From NCBI RefSeq assembly GCF_011039175.1, contig NZ_JAAKEN010000005.1, positions 1 to 64,000 of the forward strand: a stretch of 64,000 nucleotides of DNA, in the 5' to 3' direction. Both the position numbers and the translations under genes were made by a program. Shown piece by piece: positions 8,645 through 17,013 of this stretch. The notes below the pieces were generated by a model. That model made no database searches, was not told the origin of the DNA, and saw only the letters and a list, made by a program, of their open reading frames with translations. This DNA comes from Slackia sp. ZJ119 (GTDB lineage: Bacteria; Actinomycetota; Coriobacteriia; Coriobacteriales; Eggerthellaceae). Position 1 is the first letter of the stretch; every line of letters begins with the position of its first letter.

Positions 8645-10612
8645 CTAGTACAGCTTCGCGCCCGCCGGGATGCGATCGTCGACCATGAGCAGGTTCAGGC
8701 GCTCTTCCTTTTCGCCGCCCTCGACCTGCGTCTCATGGACGGCCGAAATGAGCATGCCGCACGACTCGACGCCCATCATCTTGCGCGGCGGCAGGTTCGT
8801 GATGGCGATGCACGTGCGTCCGACCAGGTCTTCCGGCTCGTAATAGGCGTGGATGCCCGACAGGATGGTGCGCGGCTCGCCCGTGCCGTCGTCGAGCGTG
8901 AAGCGCAGCAGCTTCTTGGATTTCGGCACCGCCTCGCACCCAAGCACCTTCACGGCACGGAAATCCGACTTGCTGAACGTGTCGAAGTCGACCTCGTCGG
9001 CGAACAGCGGCTCGACGACCGCCTGGGAAAGGTCGATCTCCTCGGCGCCGCGAGCGACCGGCAGGGCGTCCGCCGCCGACGCCGCAGCGCCAGCGTCCGT
9101 CGCCTTCGCCCCGGCCGGCGCCTCTTCGCGCATGTGCGGGAACAACAGCACGTCGCGAATGGTGGCCGAGTCGGTCAGCAGCATGACCAAGCGGTCGATG
9201 CCGATGCCCACGCCGCCCGCCGGCGGCATGCCGTATTCGAGGGCGCGGATGTAGTCGGCGTCGAAGCCCATGGCCTCGTCGTCGCCCATGTCCTTCGCCT
9301 CGACCTGGGCGTGGAAGCGTTCGGCCTGGTCAACGGGGTCGTTCAGCTCGGTGAACGCATTGGCGTACTCATGGCCGCAGATGAACAGCTCGAAGCGCTG
9401 GGTGAGCTCGGGGTTGTCCGGGCACTTCTTCGCAAGCGGTGACACCTCCAGCGGATGGTCGATCACGAACGTCGGCTGGACGAGCTTCTCTTCCGCCACG
9501 GCCTCGAAGATCTCCGCAATGAGCTTGCCTTTGCCCCATGCGGCCTCGGCGTGCCCCCCTTCGCGCTCGAGGACGGCGACCAGCTCTTCGCGGGTGCGCG
9601 AAAAGTCGATCGGCTCGCCGGCACCTTCGGTGGCAAGCTCGATCATCGACGCGCGGCGCCACGAGCCTCCCAGGTCAAGCGCCTGGCCCTGGTATTCCAC
9701 CTGCAACGTGCCGCACGACGCCTGGGCCGCCGCCTTGATGCAGCCTTCCGTGAGGTCCATCATGCCGTCAAGGTCCGAAAACGCCTGGTAGGCCTCCATC
9801 GTGGTGAACTCGGGGTTGTGGTAGGGGTCCATGCCCTCGTTGCGGAACTGGCGGCCGATCTCGAAGACCTTCTCGAAGCCGCCGACGAGCAGGCGCTTGA
9901 GCGGCAGCTCGGTGGCGATGCGCAGGTAATAGTCCCGGTCGAGGGCGTTGAAATGCGTGACGAAGGGCTTGGCGTTCGCGCCGCCGATGATGGAGTGCAA
10001 AAACGGCGTTTCCACCTCCATGAACCCTTCGCCTTCCATGTAGCGGCGAATGGCCGACACGATAGCGCTGCGCTTGGCGAACGTGTCGCGCACCTCGGGG
10101 TTCACGATGAGGTCGACGTAGCGCTGGCGGTAGCGGGTCTCTTTGTCGGCCAGACCGTGGAACTTTTCCGGCAGCGGGCGCAGCGCCTTGGACAGAAGCT
10201 CGAACGACGCGACCGCGACGGAGAGCTGCCCGCGCTTGGTGCGCATCATGGTGCCGTCGACGCCGATCCAATCGCCCAGGTCAAGGTCGCACAGCTCCGC
10301 ATAGGCCTCGTCGCCGAGCGCATTCACGCGGCAGAACAGCTGCATCTTGCCGGTGGCATCGGCCACCTCCAGAAACGCGATCTTGCCCTGGATGCGCCGA
10401 GCCATGATGCGGCCCGCCACGCGCACCTCGTCTTCGGTCGATTCGCCGTCTGCCAGGCCGGCGTATTGCTCGACCAGCTCTTCGACGTGATGGGAATAGT
10501 CGAAGCGGCTGCCGTAGGGGTCGCGCCCCGCCGCGATGAGGGCGGCACGCTTCGCCTTGCGCACCTCGATGGGATCGTCCTCGATGATCGGTTCGGTCGT
10601 TTCGTCTGCCAT
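8645..10612 (-). CDS. lysS: lysine--tRNA ligase with C-terminal tRNA-binding domain
   Basis: A 655-residue class II lysyl-tRNA synthetase. The N-terminal OB-fold anticodon domain (about 60-150) and the catalytic domain with motif 2 (FRNEGMDPYHNPEFT) and motif 3 (GIGIDRLVMLL) are complete by about residue 510. An Ala-rich linker then leads to an extra domain (about 550-655) containing FRAVKVLGCE and NLPPRKMMGVESCGML. This is the EMAP-II-like tRNA-binding module (PF01588) normally found at the C-terminus of MetRS. Typical bacterial LysRS is near 500 residues. The added domain would be expected to bind tRNA non-specifically. GAGGAG precedes the ATG. Confidence 0.97.
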   Translation of the reverse strand: MADETTEPIIEDDPIEVRKAKRAALIAAGRDPYGSRFDYSHHVEELVEQYAGLADGESTEDEVRVAGRIMARRIQGKIAFLEVADATGKMQLFCRVNALGDEAYAELCDLDLGDWIGVDGTMMRTKRGQLSVAVASFELLSKALRPLPEKFHGLADKETRYRQRYVDLIVNPEVRDTFAKRSAIVSAIRRYMEGEGFMEVETPFLHSIIGGANAKPFVTHFNALDRDYYLRIATELPLKRLLVGGFEKVFEIGRQFRNEGMDPYHNPEFTTMEAYQAFSDLDGMMDLTEGCIKAAAQASCGTLQVEYQGQALDLGGSWRRASMIELATEGAGEPIDFSRTREELVAVLEREGGHAEAAWGKGKLIAEIFEAVAEEKLVQPTFVIDHPLEVSPLAKKCPDNPELTQRFELFICGHEYANAFTELNDPVDQAERFHAQVEAKDMGDDEAMGFDADYIRALEYGMPPAGGVGIGIDRLVMLLTDSATIRDVLLFPHMREEAPAGAKATDAGAAASAADALPVARGAEEIDLSQAVVEPLFADEVDFDTFSKSDFRAVKVLGCEAVPKSKKLLRFTLDDGTGEPRTILSGIHAYYEPEDLVGRTCIAITNLPPRKMMGVESCGMLISAVHETQVEGGEKEERLNLLMVDDRIPAGAKLY

Positions 10613-10672
10613 AGGTTGCTCCTCAAGCTGGGTTTGGGTGCCGCCTGGTTTCGGCGGGCCTTATAACGTGAG

Positions 10673-10704
10673 AAAGCCGACGGGCTTGCGGCCGTGTCGG
10701 CTTT
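10673..10704 (-). terminator. terminator after greA
   Basis: A 9-bp stem (AAAGCCGAC at 10673-10681 with GTCGGCTTT at 10696-10704) lies between greA and lysS, both minus strand, and probably ends the greA transcript. Confidence 0.65.
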
Positions 10705-10755
10705 GCATGCGAACGGATTGCGGGCGCACATGCGCCCGGTAAACCCTGCGTCCGC

Positions 10756-11238
10756 CTAGTTGTCTTTCTTGATGAGGGCCTTGACCTCGATTTCGATGGC
10801 AAGGCCGGTCGGGCCGGTGAGATTGATGACGTCGCCGACGCGCTTGCCCAAAAGCGCCGCGCCCACCGGGGCCTCGTTGGAGATCTTGTTCTGCCCCGGA
10901 TCGCTTTCCGCCGCGCCGACGATGGTGATCTCGCGAGGCTTTCCGTTCATCACGACGCTGATCGTCGAGCCGATGTGCACCGAATTGCCGCGCTTGGGCG
11001 TGCTGACCACCGTGGCGTTGGCGAGGATCTGGTTGATCTCGTTGATGCGGGCCTCGAGCATGCCCTGCTCGTTTTTGGCGTCGTCGTATTCGGAGTTCTC
11101 GGAAATGTCGCCGAATTCGCGGGCGACCCTGATGCGCTCGCCCACTTCGGCGCGACGCGTGGTCTCAAGGTAGTCAAGCTCTTCTTCGAGCTTCTTTTTG
11201 CCTTCTTCGGTAAGGATGGTCTCGCTGTTGCTCGCCAT
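10756..11238 (-). CDS. greA: transcription elongation factor GreA
   Basis: A 160-residue GreA, which enters the RNA polymerase secondary channel and stimulates cleavage of backtracked transcripts. The N-terminal coiled coil carries the family tip residues in FGDISENSEYDDAK, and the C-terminal FKBP-like domain ends normally. The start at 11238 (MASNSETIL) is chosen for GGAGGG ahead of it; an upstream in-frame start has no RBS. It is flanked by hairpins and probably transcribed alone. Confidence 0.98.
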   Translation of the reverse strand: MASNSETILTEEGKKKLEEELDYLETTRRAEVGERIRVAREFGDISENSEYDDAKNEQGMLEARINEINQILANATVVSTPKRGNSVHIGSTISVVMNGKPREITIVGAAESDPGQNKISNEAPVGAALLGKRVGDVINLTGPTGLAIEIEVKALIKKDN

Positions 11239-11361
11239 TGATCGCCCTCCGTGAAAAAACAGGCACGCTTGGACAAGCGTGCGGCTAACTGATCCGGCCA
11301 AGGCACCGGTATTCCGAAGCGGCCTGGGCTTTTACGCCGCAGGCCGCGAGAATCTCAAGCG

Positions 11362-11628
11362 TTATTCGACCTTCTTTTTCTTGACGGTCGTGGTCTTTTT
11401 GGTGGCGGTCGCCTTCTTTGCCGGTTCTTCCTCCACCACTTCTTCCTCGTAGACTTCCTCTTCCTCGTCGGCATCTTCAAGCTCGTTGCTGCCCATGCCT
11501 TCGCGGAGGTTCTTGACCGTCTTGCCCAGTGCGCTGCCGAGTTTTGGCAGGTTCTTCGGCCCGAAGATGAGCAGGATCACCACGAGGATGATAAGTAGCT
11601 CGGGAACGCCCATTCCAAGGATTTTCAT
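11362..11628 (-). CDS. tatA: Sec-independent translocase subunit TatA
   Basis: An 88-residue TatA/E. The N-terminal membrane helix (about 4-22, VPELLIILVVILLIFGP), the FGPKNLP hinge and an amphipathic helix are followed by an acidic stretch and a Lys-rich tail. TatA forms the pore of the twin-arginine pathway for folded cofactor proteins, fitting the Tat-signal molybdoenzyme at 33893-36949. The start at 11628 has GGAGGATC before it; the longer frame does not. tatB and tatC are not in the window. Confidence 0.95.
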   Translation of the reverse strand: MKILGMGVPELLIILVVILLIFGPKNLPKLGSALGKTVKNLREGMGSNELEDADEEEEVYEEEVVEEEPAKKATATKKTTTVKKKKVE

Positions 11629-11796
11629 GTGGATCCTCCAACTATTCGAAGCGGCGCCACGCGGCGCCAGCCGTAAACCAGCTTCCGAAGAGTACCATAT
11701 TCGACAATATTCGGCCCACATTGCCGCATACCCTTATAAAGAATACACGGCTTGGCAACGATATCGCCCACAAGCTTGACAAGCCTCATACTAAAA

Positions 11797-11819
11797 CAGG
11801 CCAGGAAATTCCTGGCCTG
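11797..11819 (-). terminator. terminator after tRNA-Pro
   Basis: An 11-bp stem (CAGGCCAGGAA and its complement) with a short loop is followed on the minus strand by TTTTAG, ten bases past the tRNA-Pro CCA end. Confidence 0.85.
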
Positions 11820-11828
11820 CCGAGTTCG

Positions 11829-11905
11829 TGGTCGGGTTGACAGGATTTGAACCTGCGGCCTCTGCGTCCCGAACGCAGCGCTCTACCAAGCTGAGCCACA
11901 ACCCG
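11829..11905 (-). tRNA. tRNA-Pro (anticodon CGG)
   Basis: A 77-nt cloverleaf on the minus strand: acceptor CGGGTTG/CAACCCG, anticodon stem CTGCG/CGCAG with loop TTCGGGA (anticodon CGG), T-arm with TTCAAAT, discriminator A and encoded CCA. Confidence 0.97.
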
Positions 11906-12014
11906 ATGTCTGCCGAAGCAGCTTCGCTATGATAGCACACTTCATCCATCGTCATAGGAACTTCAAGACTTTTTATTTTTCCGCCCGCCCCGGCCCGCCA
12001 ATCCCTTTTGCAGT

Positions 12015-12048
12015 TTATAACTTACAGAAATGCTATTTATACTCTGTA
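12015..12048 (+). promoter_or_regulatory. promoter and candidate operator of the XRE gene
   Basis: A -10 TATACT (12038-12043) with a weak -35 TTATAA (12015-12020, 17-base spacing) lies upstream of the XRE gene. An inverted repeat TACAGA (12023-12028) / TCTGTA (12043-12048) spans the -10, a good position for autoregulation by the HTH protein. This is inferred from layout only. Confidence 0.5.
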
Positions 12049-12106
12049 GAACGAAGGCGGAGCTTCCGGTTTCATCGTCTTCCGTCACACTGATCGGAGA
12101 CGAACC

Positions 12107-12805
12107 ATGCAGCCCCAAACAACCATCGGCCGCAACCTGCGAATCTATCGTAAGCAGGCTGGGCTCACGCAGGAAGAACTCGCGAACAAATGCGAGATGC
12201 ATCGCACCTATATCGGCGGCATCGAGCAGCAGCGCATCAACGTCAGCATCAACAACGTCGGACGCATTGCCAGCGTGCTCGGCATCGACCCGTTCCTGCT
12301 GCTCGTCGAACCGTCCGTCGAAGCCGAGGAACACAAGCGGACGCCGGCGTCCGTCCCCAAGGTGGTGCTGCCGCCGGACTTTTCAGAAGGCGACCTGGCG
12401 CTGTGCCGTTGGGACAAAAACGGCCTGGAGCTGACGCCGCTGTCCTCGGCCCAGCCCGACTTGGCGTTGCGCATCCTGGTGGCGCTGACGCTGCAGGGCC
12501 GCGTCGACGACCTGTCCGAAGCTTACGAAGCGGTGAAGGACCGCGTCATAGAGACGTTTCTCGCACAGCCCGCCGAGCCGCAGCAAGGGCCACCGGAGCC
12601 GCCGAACAACGAAGCCGGCGAAAACCTGATGCCTGACTGGCTGCGCGACGAAAAAGGCGCCGGACCGGCAGGGCCGCAGCACATCGGAGAAACGCCGACC
12701 GCCGCGCCGCAGAGCCCGGAAGCAAGCCGCGCCGAAGGACAGGCGGCCTCGCCTGCGCAGCCTGAAGACGGGGCATCGGCCGCACAGGGGCAAGGCCCTG
12801 CGTAG
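12107..12805 (+). CDS. XRE-family helix-turn-helix regulator
   Basis: A 232-residue protein. Residues 7-63 form an XRE (Cro/C1-type) HTH close in style to controller proteins of restriction-modification systems (RKQAGLTQEELA, HRTYIGGIEQ). Residues 85-150 are a compact region of unknown fold. From about 150 the chain is Pro/Ala/Glu-rich and probably disordered. No restriction or methylase gene is nearby, so that role is not supported here. GGAGA precedes the ATG. It lies between tRNA-Pro (divergent) and purM (same strand, 115 bases on). Confidence 0.88.
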   Translation: MQPQTTIGRNLRIYRKQAGLTQEELANKCEMHRTYIGGIEQQRINVSINNVGRIASVLGIDPFLLLVEPSVEAEEHKRTPASVPKVVLPPDFSEGDLALCRWDKNGLELTPLSSAQPDLALRILVALTLQGRVDDLSEAYEAVKDRVIETFLAQPAEPQQGPPEPPNNEAGENLMPDWLRDEKGAGPAGPQHIGETPTAAPQSPEASRAEGQAASPAQPEDGASAAQGQGPA

Positions 12806-12920
12806 TTTTGCGGCCGAGCGCAACTGGCGACCGACCGAGCCGGGGCAATCTGGTATGCTGTGGTTTTCGCAGACGACCCGGCAGGCAGGCCGGAGGTTCT
12901 CATCGACGAGAGGAAGCGCC

Positions 12921-14069
12921 ATGTCCGAAGACCGCATCACCACGCGCCCGCCGCGCGAGCAGAAAAACGCCACCATGCCGAGCTGGGTGAACGAGGACAC
13001 CGTCACCTACGCCCAGGCAGGCGTGGACATAGAAGAAGGGGCGCGTGCCGTCGCCGCCATCAAAGGCGCGGTGCATGAAACGTACCGGCCCGAGGTCATC
13101 GGCGACATCGGCGGCTTCGGCGGCCTGTTCTCCCTCGCCGCGGCGAAGGACATGGAAGACCCCATCCTCGTTTCGGGCACCGACGGCGTGGGCACGAAGC
13201 TGAAGGTGGCGCAGATCGCCGAAAAGCACGGCACCGTCGGCATCGACCTGGTCGCCATGTGCGCCAACGACATCCTGGCGACCGGCGCCGAGCCGCTGTT
13301 CTTCCTGGACTACATCGCCGTGGGCAAGCTGAAGGCCGAAGCCGTGGCCGAAGTGGTCGGCGGCATCGCGGAAGGCTGCAAGCAGGCGGGATGTGCGCTG
13401 ATCGGCGGCGAAATGGCCGAGCATCCCGGCGTCATGGACCCGAGCGACTACGACCTTTCGGGCTTTTGCGTGGGCATCGTCGACCGCCCGCTCATGCTCG
13501 ACCCCGCGTCCGTGAAACCGGGCGACGTGCTCGTCGGGCTGGCTTCGAGCGGCCTGCACTCCAACGGCTATTCGCTCGCCCGCAAGGTGTGCGTCGAAGG
13601 CAAGACCCGCTATGAGCTGCGCCTGCAGCGCGAAGAGCTTGGCGGCGCCACGCTGGAAGACGCGCTGCTCGCCCCGACGCGCATCTACGTGAAGCCGGTG
13701 CTGTCGGTGCTGCGCGAATGCCCCGGCGCCGTGCGGGCGCTCGCCCACATCACCGGCGGCGGCATCACCGAAAACCTCAACCGCGCCCTGCCCGCAACCT
13801 GCGATGCCCTGGTCGATCTGGGCAACTGGCCCGTGCCGCCGGTGGCCCGCTTCGTGTGCGAAGCAGCCGCGCTCGACGAGGCCGAGGCCCTCAAAACGTT
13901 CAACATGGGCCTGGGCATGGTGCTCATCGTCGCCCCTGACCAGGTGCCAGCCGTCGAAGCGGCCCTGCAGGCGGCCGGCGAGCAGACCTACCGGGTAGGC
14001 GAAATCGCCGAGGGCAACGGCGTCGTCCGCTACGCCCACAAAGGCGCGTTGTATTCCTTCGAGGGGTAA
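12921..14069 (+). CDS. purM: phosphoribosylformylglycinamidine cyclo-ligase
   Basis: A 382-residue PurM (AIR synthetase), which closes the imidazole ring using ATP in purine synthesis. The SGTDGVGTKL, GGEMAEHPG and SSGLHSNGYS motifs are all present. The start at 12921 has GAGGAAG before it. About 30 residues precede the usual TYAQAGVDIEEG start, a modest N-terminal extension. No other pur gene lies in the window. Confidence 0.98.
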   Translation: MSEDRITTRPPREQKNATMPSWVNEDTVTYAQAGVDIEEGARAVAAIKGAVHETYRPEVIGDIGGFGGLFSLAAAKDMEDPILVSGTDGVGTKLKVAQIAEKHGTVGIDLVAMCANDILATGAEPLFFLDYIAVGKLKAEAVAEVVGGIAEGCKQAGCALIGGEMAEHPGVMDPSDYDLSGFCVGIVDRPLMLDPASVKPGDVLVGLASSGLHSNGYSLARKVCVEGKTRYELRLQREELGGATLEDALLAPTRIYVKPVLSVLRECPGAVRALAHITGGGITENLNRALPATCDALVDLGNWPVPPVARFVCEAAALDEAEALKTFNMGLGMVLIVAPDQVPAVEAALQAAGEQTYRVGEIAEGNGVVRYAHKGALYSFEG

Positions 14070-14107
14070 AAGAAGGCTTCTCGCCTTGTTCCGCAGAATC
14101 GCAGGAC

Positions 14108-14214
14108 GGTTGTTTGCTTGGAAAGACTCCGCCTCGACGCGTCGGCGCCCTTGAGCCACAGTCTCAAGGGCGCCTTTGGCTTGACCTCGGCTCCGTCCTT
14201 CCAAGCAAACAACC
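14108..14214. repeat. covarying hairpin element, copy B
   Basis: A perfect 16-bp arm pair (14108-14123 with 14199-14214) encloses a core nearly identical to that of copy A (5520-5628). Short flanks are also shared (GGAC before, TGATGA after). It lies just past purM, in the 325-base gap before csp, where no gene is visible. Confidence 0.75.
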
Positions 14215-14351
14215 TGATGAAGCGTTTTCGCAAGTCGAGAATCCGAAAACGGAGCGGCCGACGGCTTTGAAGCCCGCCAAGCTTCCCAATGCCAAACACC
14301 ATCCCAACTTTCAGTCTCAGCAGGTCGTTTCGGATGCGAGGCAACAAAAAA

Positions 14352-14369
14352 GGCCCCCTTGCGGGGGCC
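14352..14369 (-). terminator. terminator after csp
   Basis: A 7-bp stem GGCCCCC/GGGGGCC with a TTGC loop is followed on the minus strand by TTTTTT. It lies 25 bases past the csp stop, a classic intrinsic terminator. Confidence 0.93.
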
Positions 14370-14394
14370 CTGGGTTCGCTAGCAGTATGCAGTG

Positions 14395-14598
14395 CTAGGC
14401 ACGCTCGACGTTGCTCGCCTGAAGCTTGCCGTTCTGACCCGTCGTGATCTCGAAGGTCACCGTTTCGCCTTCTTCGAGAGTCCTGAAGCCGTCCATCTTG
14501 ATCTCGGAGTAGTGCACGAAGAGATCTTCGCCGCCGTCCTGAGAGATAAAGCCATACCCCTTGTCAGGGTTGAACCACTTAACTTTGCCTTCCGCCAT
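14395..14598 (-). CDS. cold-shock protein (CspA family)
   Basis: A 67-residue single-domain cold-shock protein that binds single-stranded RNA and DNA. RNP1 (KGYGFI) and RNP2 (DLFVHY) are intact. The start at 14598 (MAEGKVKWFN) has AGAGGATC ahead of it. The upstream 5' region is long (the 308-base gap up to 14906), as is usual for csp genes whose leader controls expression. Confidence 0.97.
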   Translation of the reverse strand: MAEGKVKWFNPDKGYGFISQDGGEDLFVHYSEIKMDGFRTLEEGETVTFEITTGQNGKLQASNVERA

Positions 14599-14823
14599 TT
14601 TGATCCTCTTTCCTCTTCCCAGCACGTGGGAAGGTATGACACGCGTTGCATGGCGGCAACACCCACCCTCACTTCGAGGGGCTTTTTCACTATACGCTAA
14701 AAACGTGAGAGTCGCGCCGGCGCGGAAGAAAGCCCGAGGATTTGCCGCATTCTACATCATTTGTTCACTGACGGGAAAGTCGCTTGTTCGCCATGGACGC
14801 CAGCGGCGGCGCAGCAAGGGCGA

Positions 14824-14899
14824 GAGCGGCTCGTTTTGCGCGATGCTGCACACAGGCAGCCTGGAGATTGATCAGGTGCACAAAACGAATCGAGCCGCT
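14824..14899 (-). terminator. hairpin after the 14907-15317 gene
   Basis: A 9-bp stem (AGCGGCTCG at 14824-14832 with CGAGCCGCT at 14891-14899) with a long loop lies eight bases past the stop of the minus-strand gene. Its terminator role is tentative because the loop is large. Confidence 0.4.
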
Positions 14900-14906
14900 G
14901 CGGGGG

Positions 14907-15317
14907 CTACTCATCCGCCTGTTCGAGCGCGGACCGGGCTTCTTCCACGATCTGCTCGGCCGAGCCAGGAAGGTCGAAGCCATAGGCCCGAGACAGGGCA
15001 AAAGCCTGGTCGCGGCGCAGCTGGGCGCGGTCGGCGTCCCCTGCGTCCTCGAAGTACTGGGCCGACAGCGCCAAGCTGCGGCCGATGTATTCGCTCACGC
15101 GGGAATCGACGCCGGAAACCTGCATGACGCTCGCCATGGATTCAGGCGCGAGGGAAAGCAGCGCGTCTCCGTCGATGTCGGTGGCCTCGCCGATGGCCGT
15201 TTCCAGCATGGCGGCCGATCCGAGCGGGTCGTCTTTGTCCTTCGAGCGCGTCCAGCTGCGCACGAGCAGCTCGGCGTACTTCATGAGGATGGACAGCAGG
15301 TAGTCGCGTTCAAACAT
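14907..15317 (-). CDS. hypothetical protein downstream of ruvB (DUF6483-like)
   Basis: A 136-residue, mostly helical cytoplasmic protein. The start (MFERDYLLSILMKYAELLVR) resembles the DUF6483 pattern seen in Firmicutes and Actinobacteria, but I am unsure of the match. AAAGGAAA precedes the ATG at 15317; the longer upstream frame overlaps ruvB and reads as non-coding. It starts 14 bases after the ruvB stop, so it is likely the last gene of the ruvCAB operon. No known function. Confidence 0.75.
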   Translation of the reverse strand: MFERDYLLSILMKYAELLVRSWTRSKDKDDPLGSAAMLETAIGEATDIDGDALLSLAPESMASVMQVSGVDSRVSEYIGRSLALSAQYFEDAGDADRAQLRRDQAFALSRAYGFDLPGSAEQIVEEARSALEQADE

Positions 15318-15331
15318 GGGTTTCCTTTCTG

Positions 15332-16381
15332 TCAGGCGGATTCGGGACATGCGACGCCCAGGTGGTCGAAGGCGCGGGGCGTGGCCTGACGGCCCTTCGG
15401 CGTGCGAATGACCAGACCTTGTTGCATAAGGAAGGGCTCGTAGACGTCCTCGATGGTGTCGGGGTCTTCCGACAGGGCCGACGCCATCGTGGTCAGCCCC
15501 ACCGGGCGGCCGCCGAACGAGGTGCACAACAGCTCGAGGATGCGGTTGTCCATGGCGTCGAGGCCCAGCGAGTCGACCTCGTAGAAGCTGAGCGCCTGGG
15601 CGGCCACGTCTTCGTCGATAAGGCCGTCGCCGCGCACCTGCGCCCAGTCGCGCACGCGCTTGAGCAGGCGGTTCGCCAAACGCGGCGTGCCACGGCTGCG
15701 GCGGGCGATCTCCAGTGCTCCGTCCGCGCGAACGTCCACGTCCAAAATGGACGCCGAACGCTGCACGATGAGCGCCAGTTCTTCGGCCGAGTAGTATTGC
15801 AGCCGAAACACGATGCCGAAGCGGTCGCGCAAAGGCCCGGTCAAAAGACCAGTGCGCGTGGTGGCGCCGATGAGGGTGAAATGCGGAATGTCGAGCCTGA
15901 TGGACCGAGCCGCCGGACCCTTGCCCACCACGATGTCGAGCGCGAAGTCTTCCAGCGCCGGGTACAGCACTTCTTCGACCATGCGGTTCAGGCGGTGGAT
16001 CTCGTCGATGAACAGCACGTCGCCTTCTTCAAGGTTCGTGAGAATGGCGGCCAAGTCCCCCGTGCGTTCGATGGCAGGCCCGCTCGTGGCACGGATGTGG
16101 GCGCCCAGCTCGTTGGCGACGACCGTGGCCAGAGTGGTCTTGCCCAGGCCAGGAGGGCCCGAGAACAAGATATGGTCCGCCACGTCGCCACGCGCTTGGG
16201 CGGCCTGAATGAGAATGCCGAGCGATTCTTTGATGCGCTCCTGTCCCAGGTATTCGTGCAGCCGCTTGGGCCGCAGGCTGCGGTCGAGCGCCAGGTCGTC
16301 TTCGACCAGGTTCGGATCGACCGCACGCTCGTGCGCAGGCCGGCCAAGCCGATCTGCACGGGCGCCCGCCTCGTACACCAT
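15332..16381 (-). CDS. ruvB: Holliday junction branch migration DNA helicase RuvB
   Basis: A 349-residue AAA+ motor of the RuvAB branch-migration complex. Walker A is GPPGLGKTT, Walker B is [11 protein letters not shown], with the arginine-finger region and a C-terminal winged helix ([13 protein letters not shown]). I chose the ATG at 16381 because GAGGAG lies nine bases ahead; a GTG at 16408 in the same frame is possible and would add nine residues. It is in operon order ruvC-ruvA-ruvB. Confidence 0.97.
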   Translation of the reverse strand: MVYEAGARADRLGRPAHERAVDPNLVEDDLALDRSLRPKRLHEYLGQERIKESLGILIQAAQARGDVADHILFSGPPGLGKTTLATVVANELGAHIRATSGPAIERTGDLAAILTNLEEGDVLFIDEIHRLNRMVEEVLYPALEDFALDIVVGKGPAARSIRLDIPHFTLIGATTRTGLLTGPLRDRFGIVFRLQYYSAEELALIVQRSASILDVDVRADGALEIARRSRGTPRLANRLLKRVRDWAQVRGDGLIDEDVAAQALSFYEVDSLGLDAMDNRILELLCTSFGGRPVGLTTMASALSEDPDTIEDVYEPFLMQQGLVIRTPKGRQATPRAFDHLGVACPESA

Positions 16382-16419
16382 GCCTTCTATCTCCTCGTCA
16401 AAAGCCACGTTTCACCCAT

Positions 16420-17013
16420 CTAGCTGCCCAAACGTTTCAATGCGTACTGCAAGAGCTTCGATTCGGTCGCCCCTTCGGGCGCTCCTTTGAGCGCCAGTTC
16501 CGCCTCGGCCGACGTGAAGCCCATGGAAAGCAGCGCTTCTATGGCCCCCTGCAGGCGGCCCTCAAGCACCGAAGGCGCGTCTTCGCCCGACGAGAACAGG
16601 TTCAAGCCGTCGGCGTCGAGCGAGCCTTTCAGTTCTAGCACAATGCGCGAGGCCGTCTTCTTGCCTACGCCAGGAATCTTTGAAATAAGCGCAGTGTCCT
16701 GCGCGGCGACGGCGTCGGCCAGCGCTCGGGGCGAAAACGTGGACAGGGCCGCAAGCGCCACCTTCGGCCCGATGCCGCTCACCGCGATGAGCTTCTCGAA
16801 CAGCGCCTTTTCGTCTTCGGCCAAAAAGCCGTACAGGGCCGCGCCGGCATCGCTCACCTGAAAATACGTGAGCACGCGCACTTCGTCCCCCGGCTGCGGC
16901 AGCTTCGAAAGGGCGCTTTGCGACATGGCGACCTCGTACCCCACGCCGCCGACGTCGATATAGGCCGACGTGAGCGTTTTGGCGGCAAGCGTGCCGCTGA
17001 GAAAAGCGATCAT
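16420..17013 (-). CDS. ruvA: Holliday junction branch migration complex subunit RuvA
   Basis: A 197-residue RuvA that binds four-way junctions and recruits RuvB. The N-terminal OB fold, two helix-hairpin-helix motifs (VSGIGPKVAL, IPGVGKKTAS) and the C-terminal RuvB-binding helices are present. Its ATG at 17013 has AGGAGG ahead of it and overlaps the ruvC stop by four bases, so the two are coupled. Confidence 0.97.
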   Translation of the reverse strand: MIAFLSGTLAAKTLTSAYIDVGGVGYEVAMSQSALSKLPQPGDEVRVLTYFQVSDAGAALYGFLAEDEKALFEKLIAVSGIGPKVALAALSTFSPRALADAVAAQDTALISKIPGVGKKTASRIVLELKGSLDADGLNLFSSGEDAPSVLEGRLQGAIEALLSMGFTSAEAELALKGAPEGATESKLLQYALKRLGS

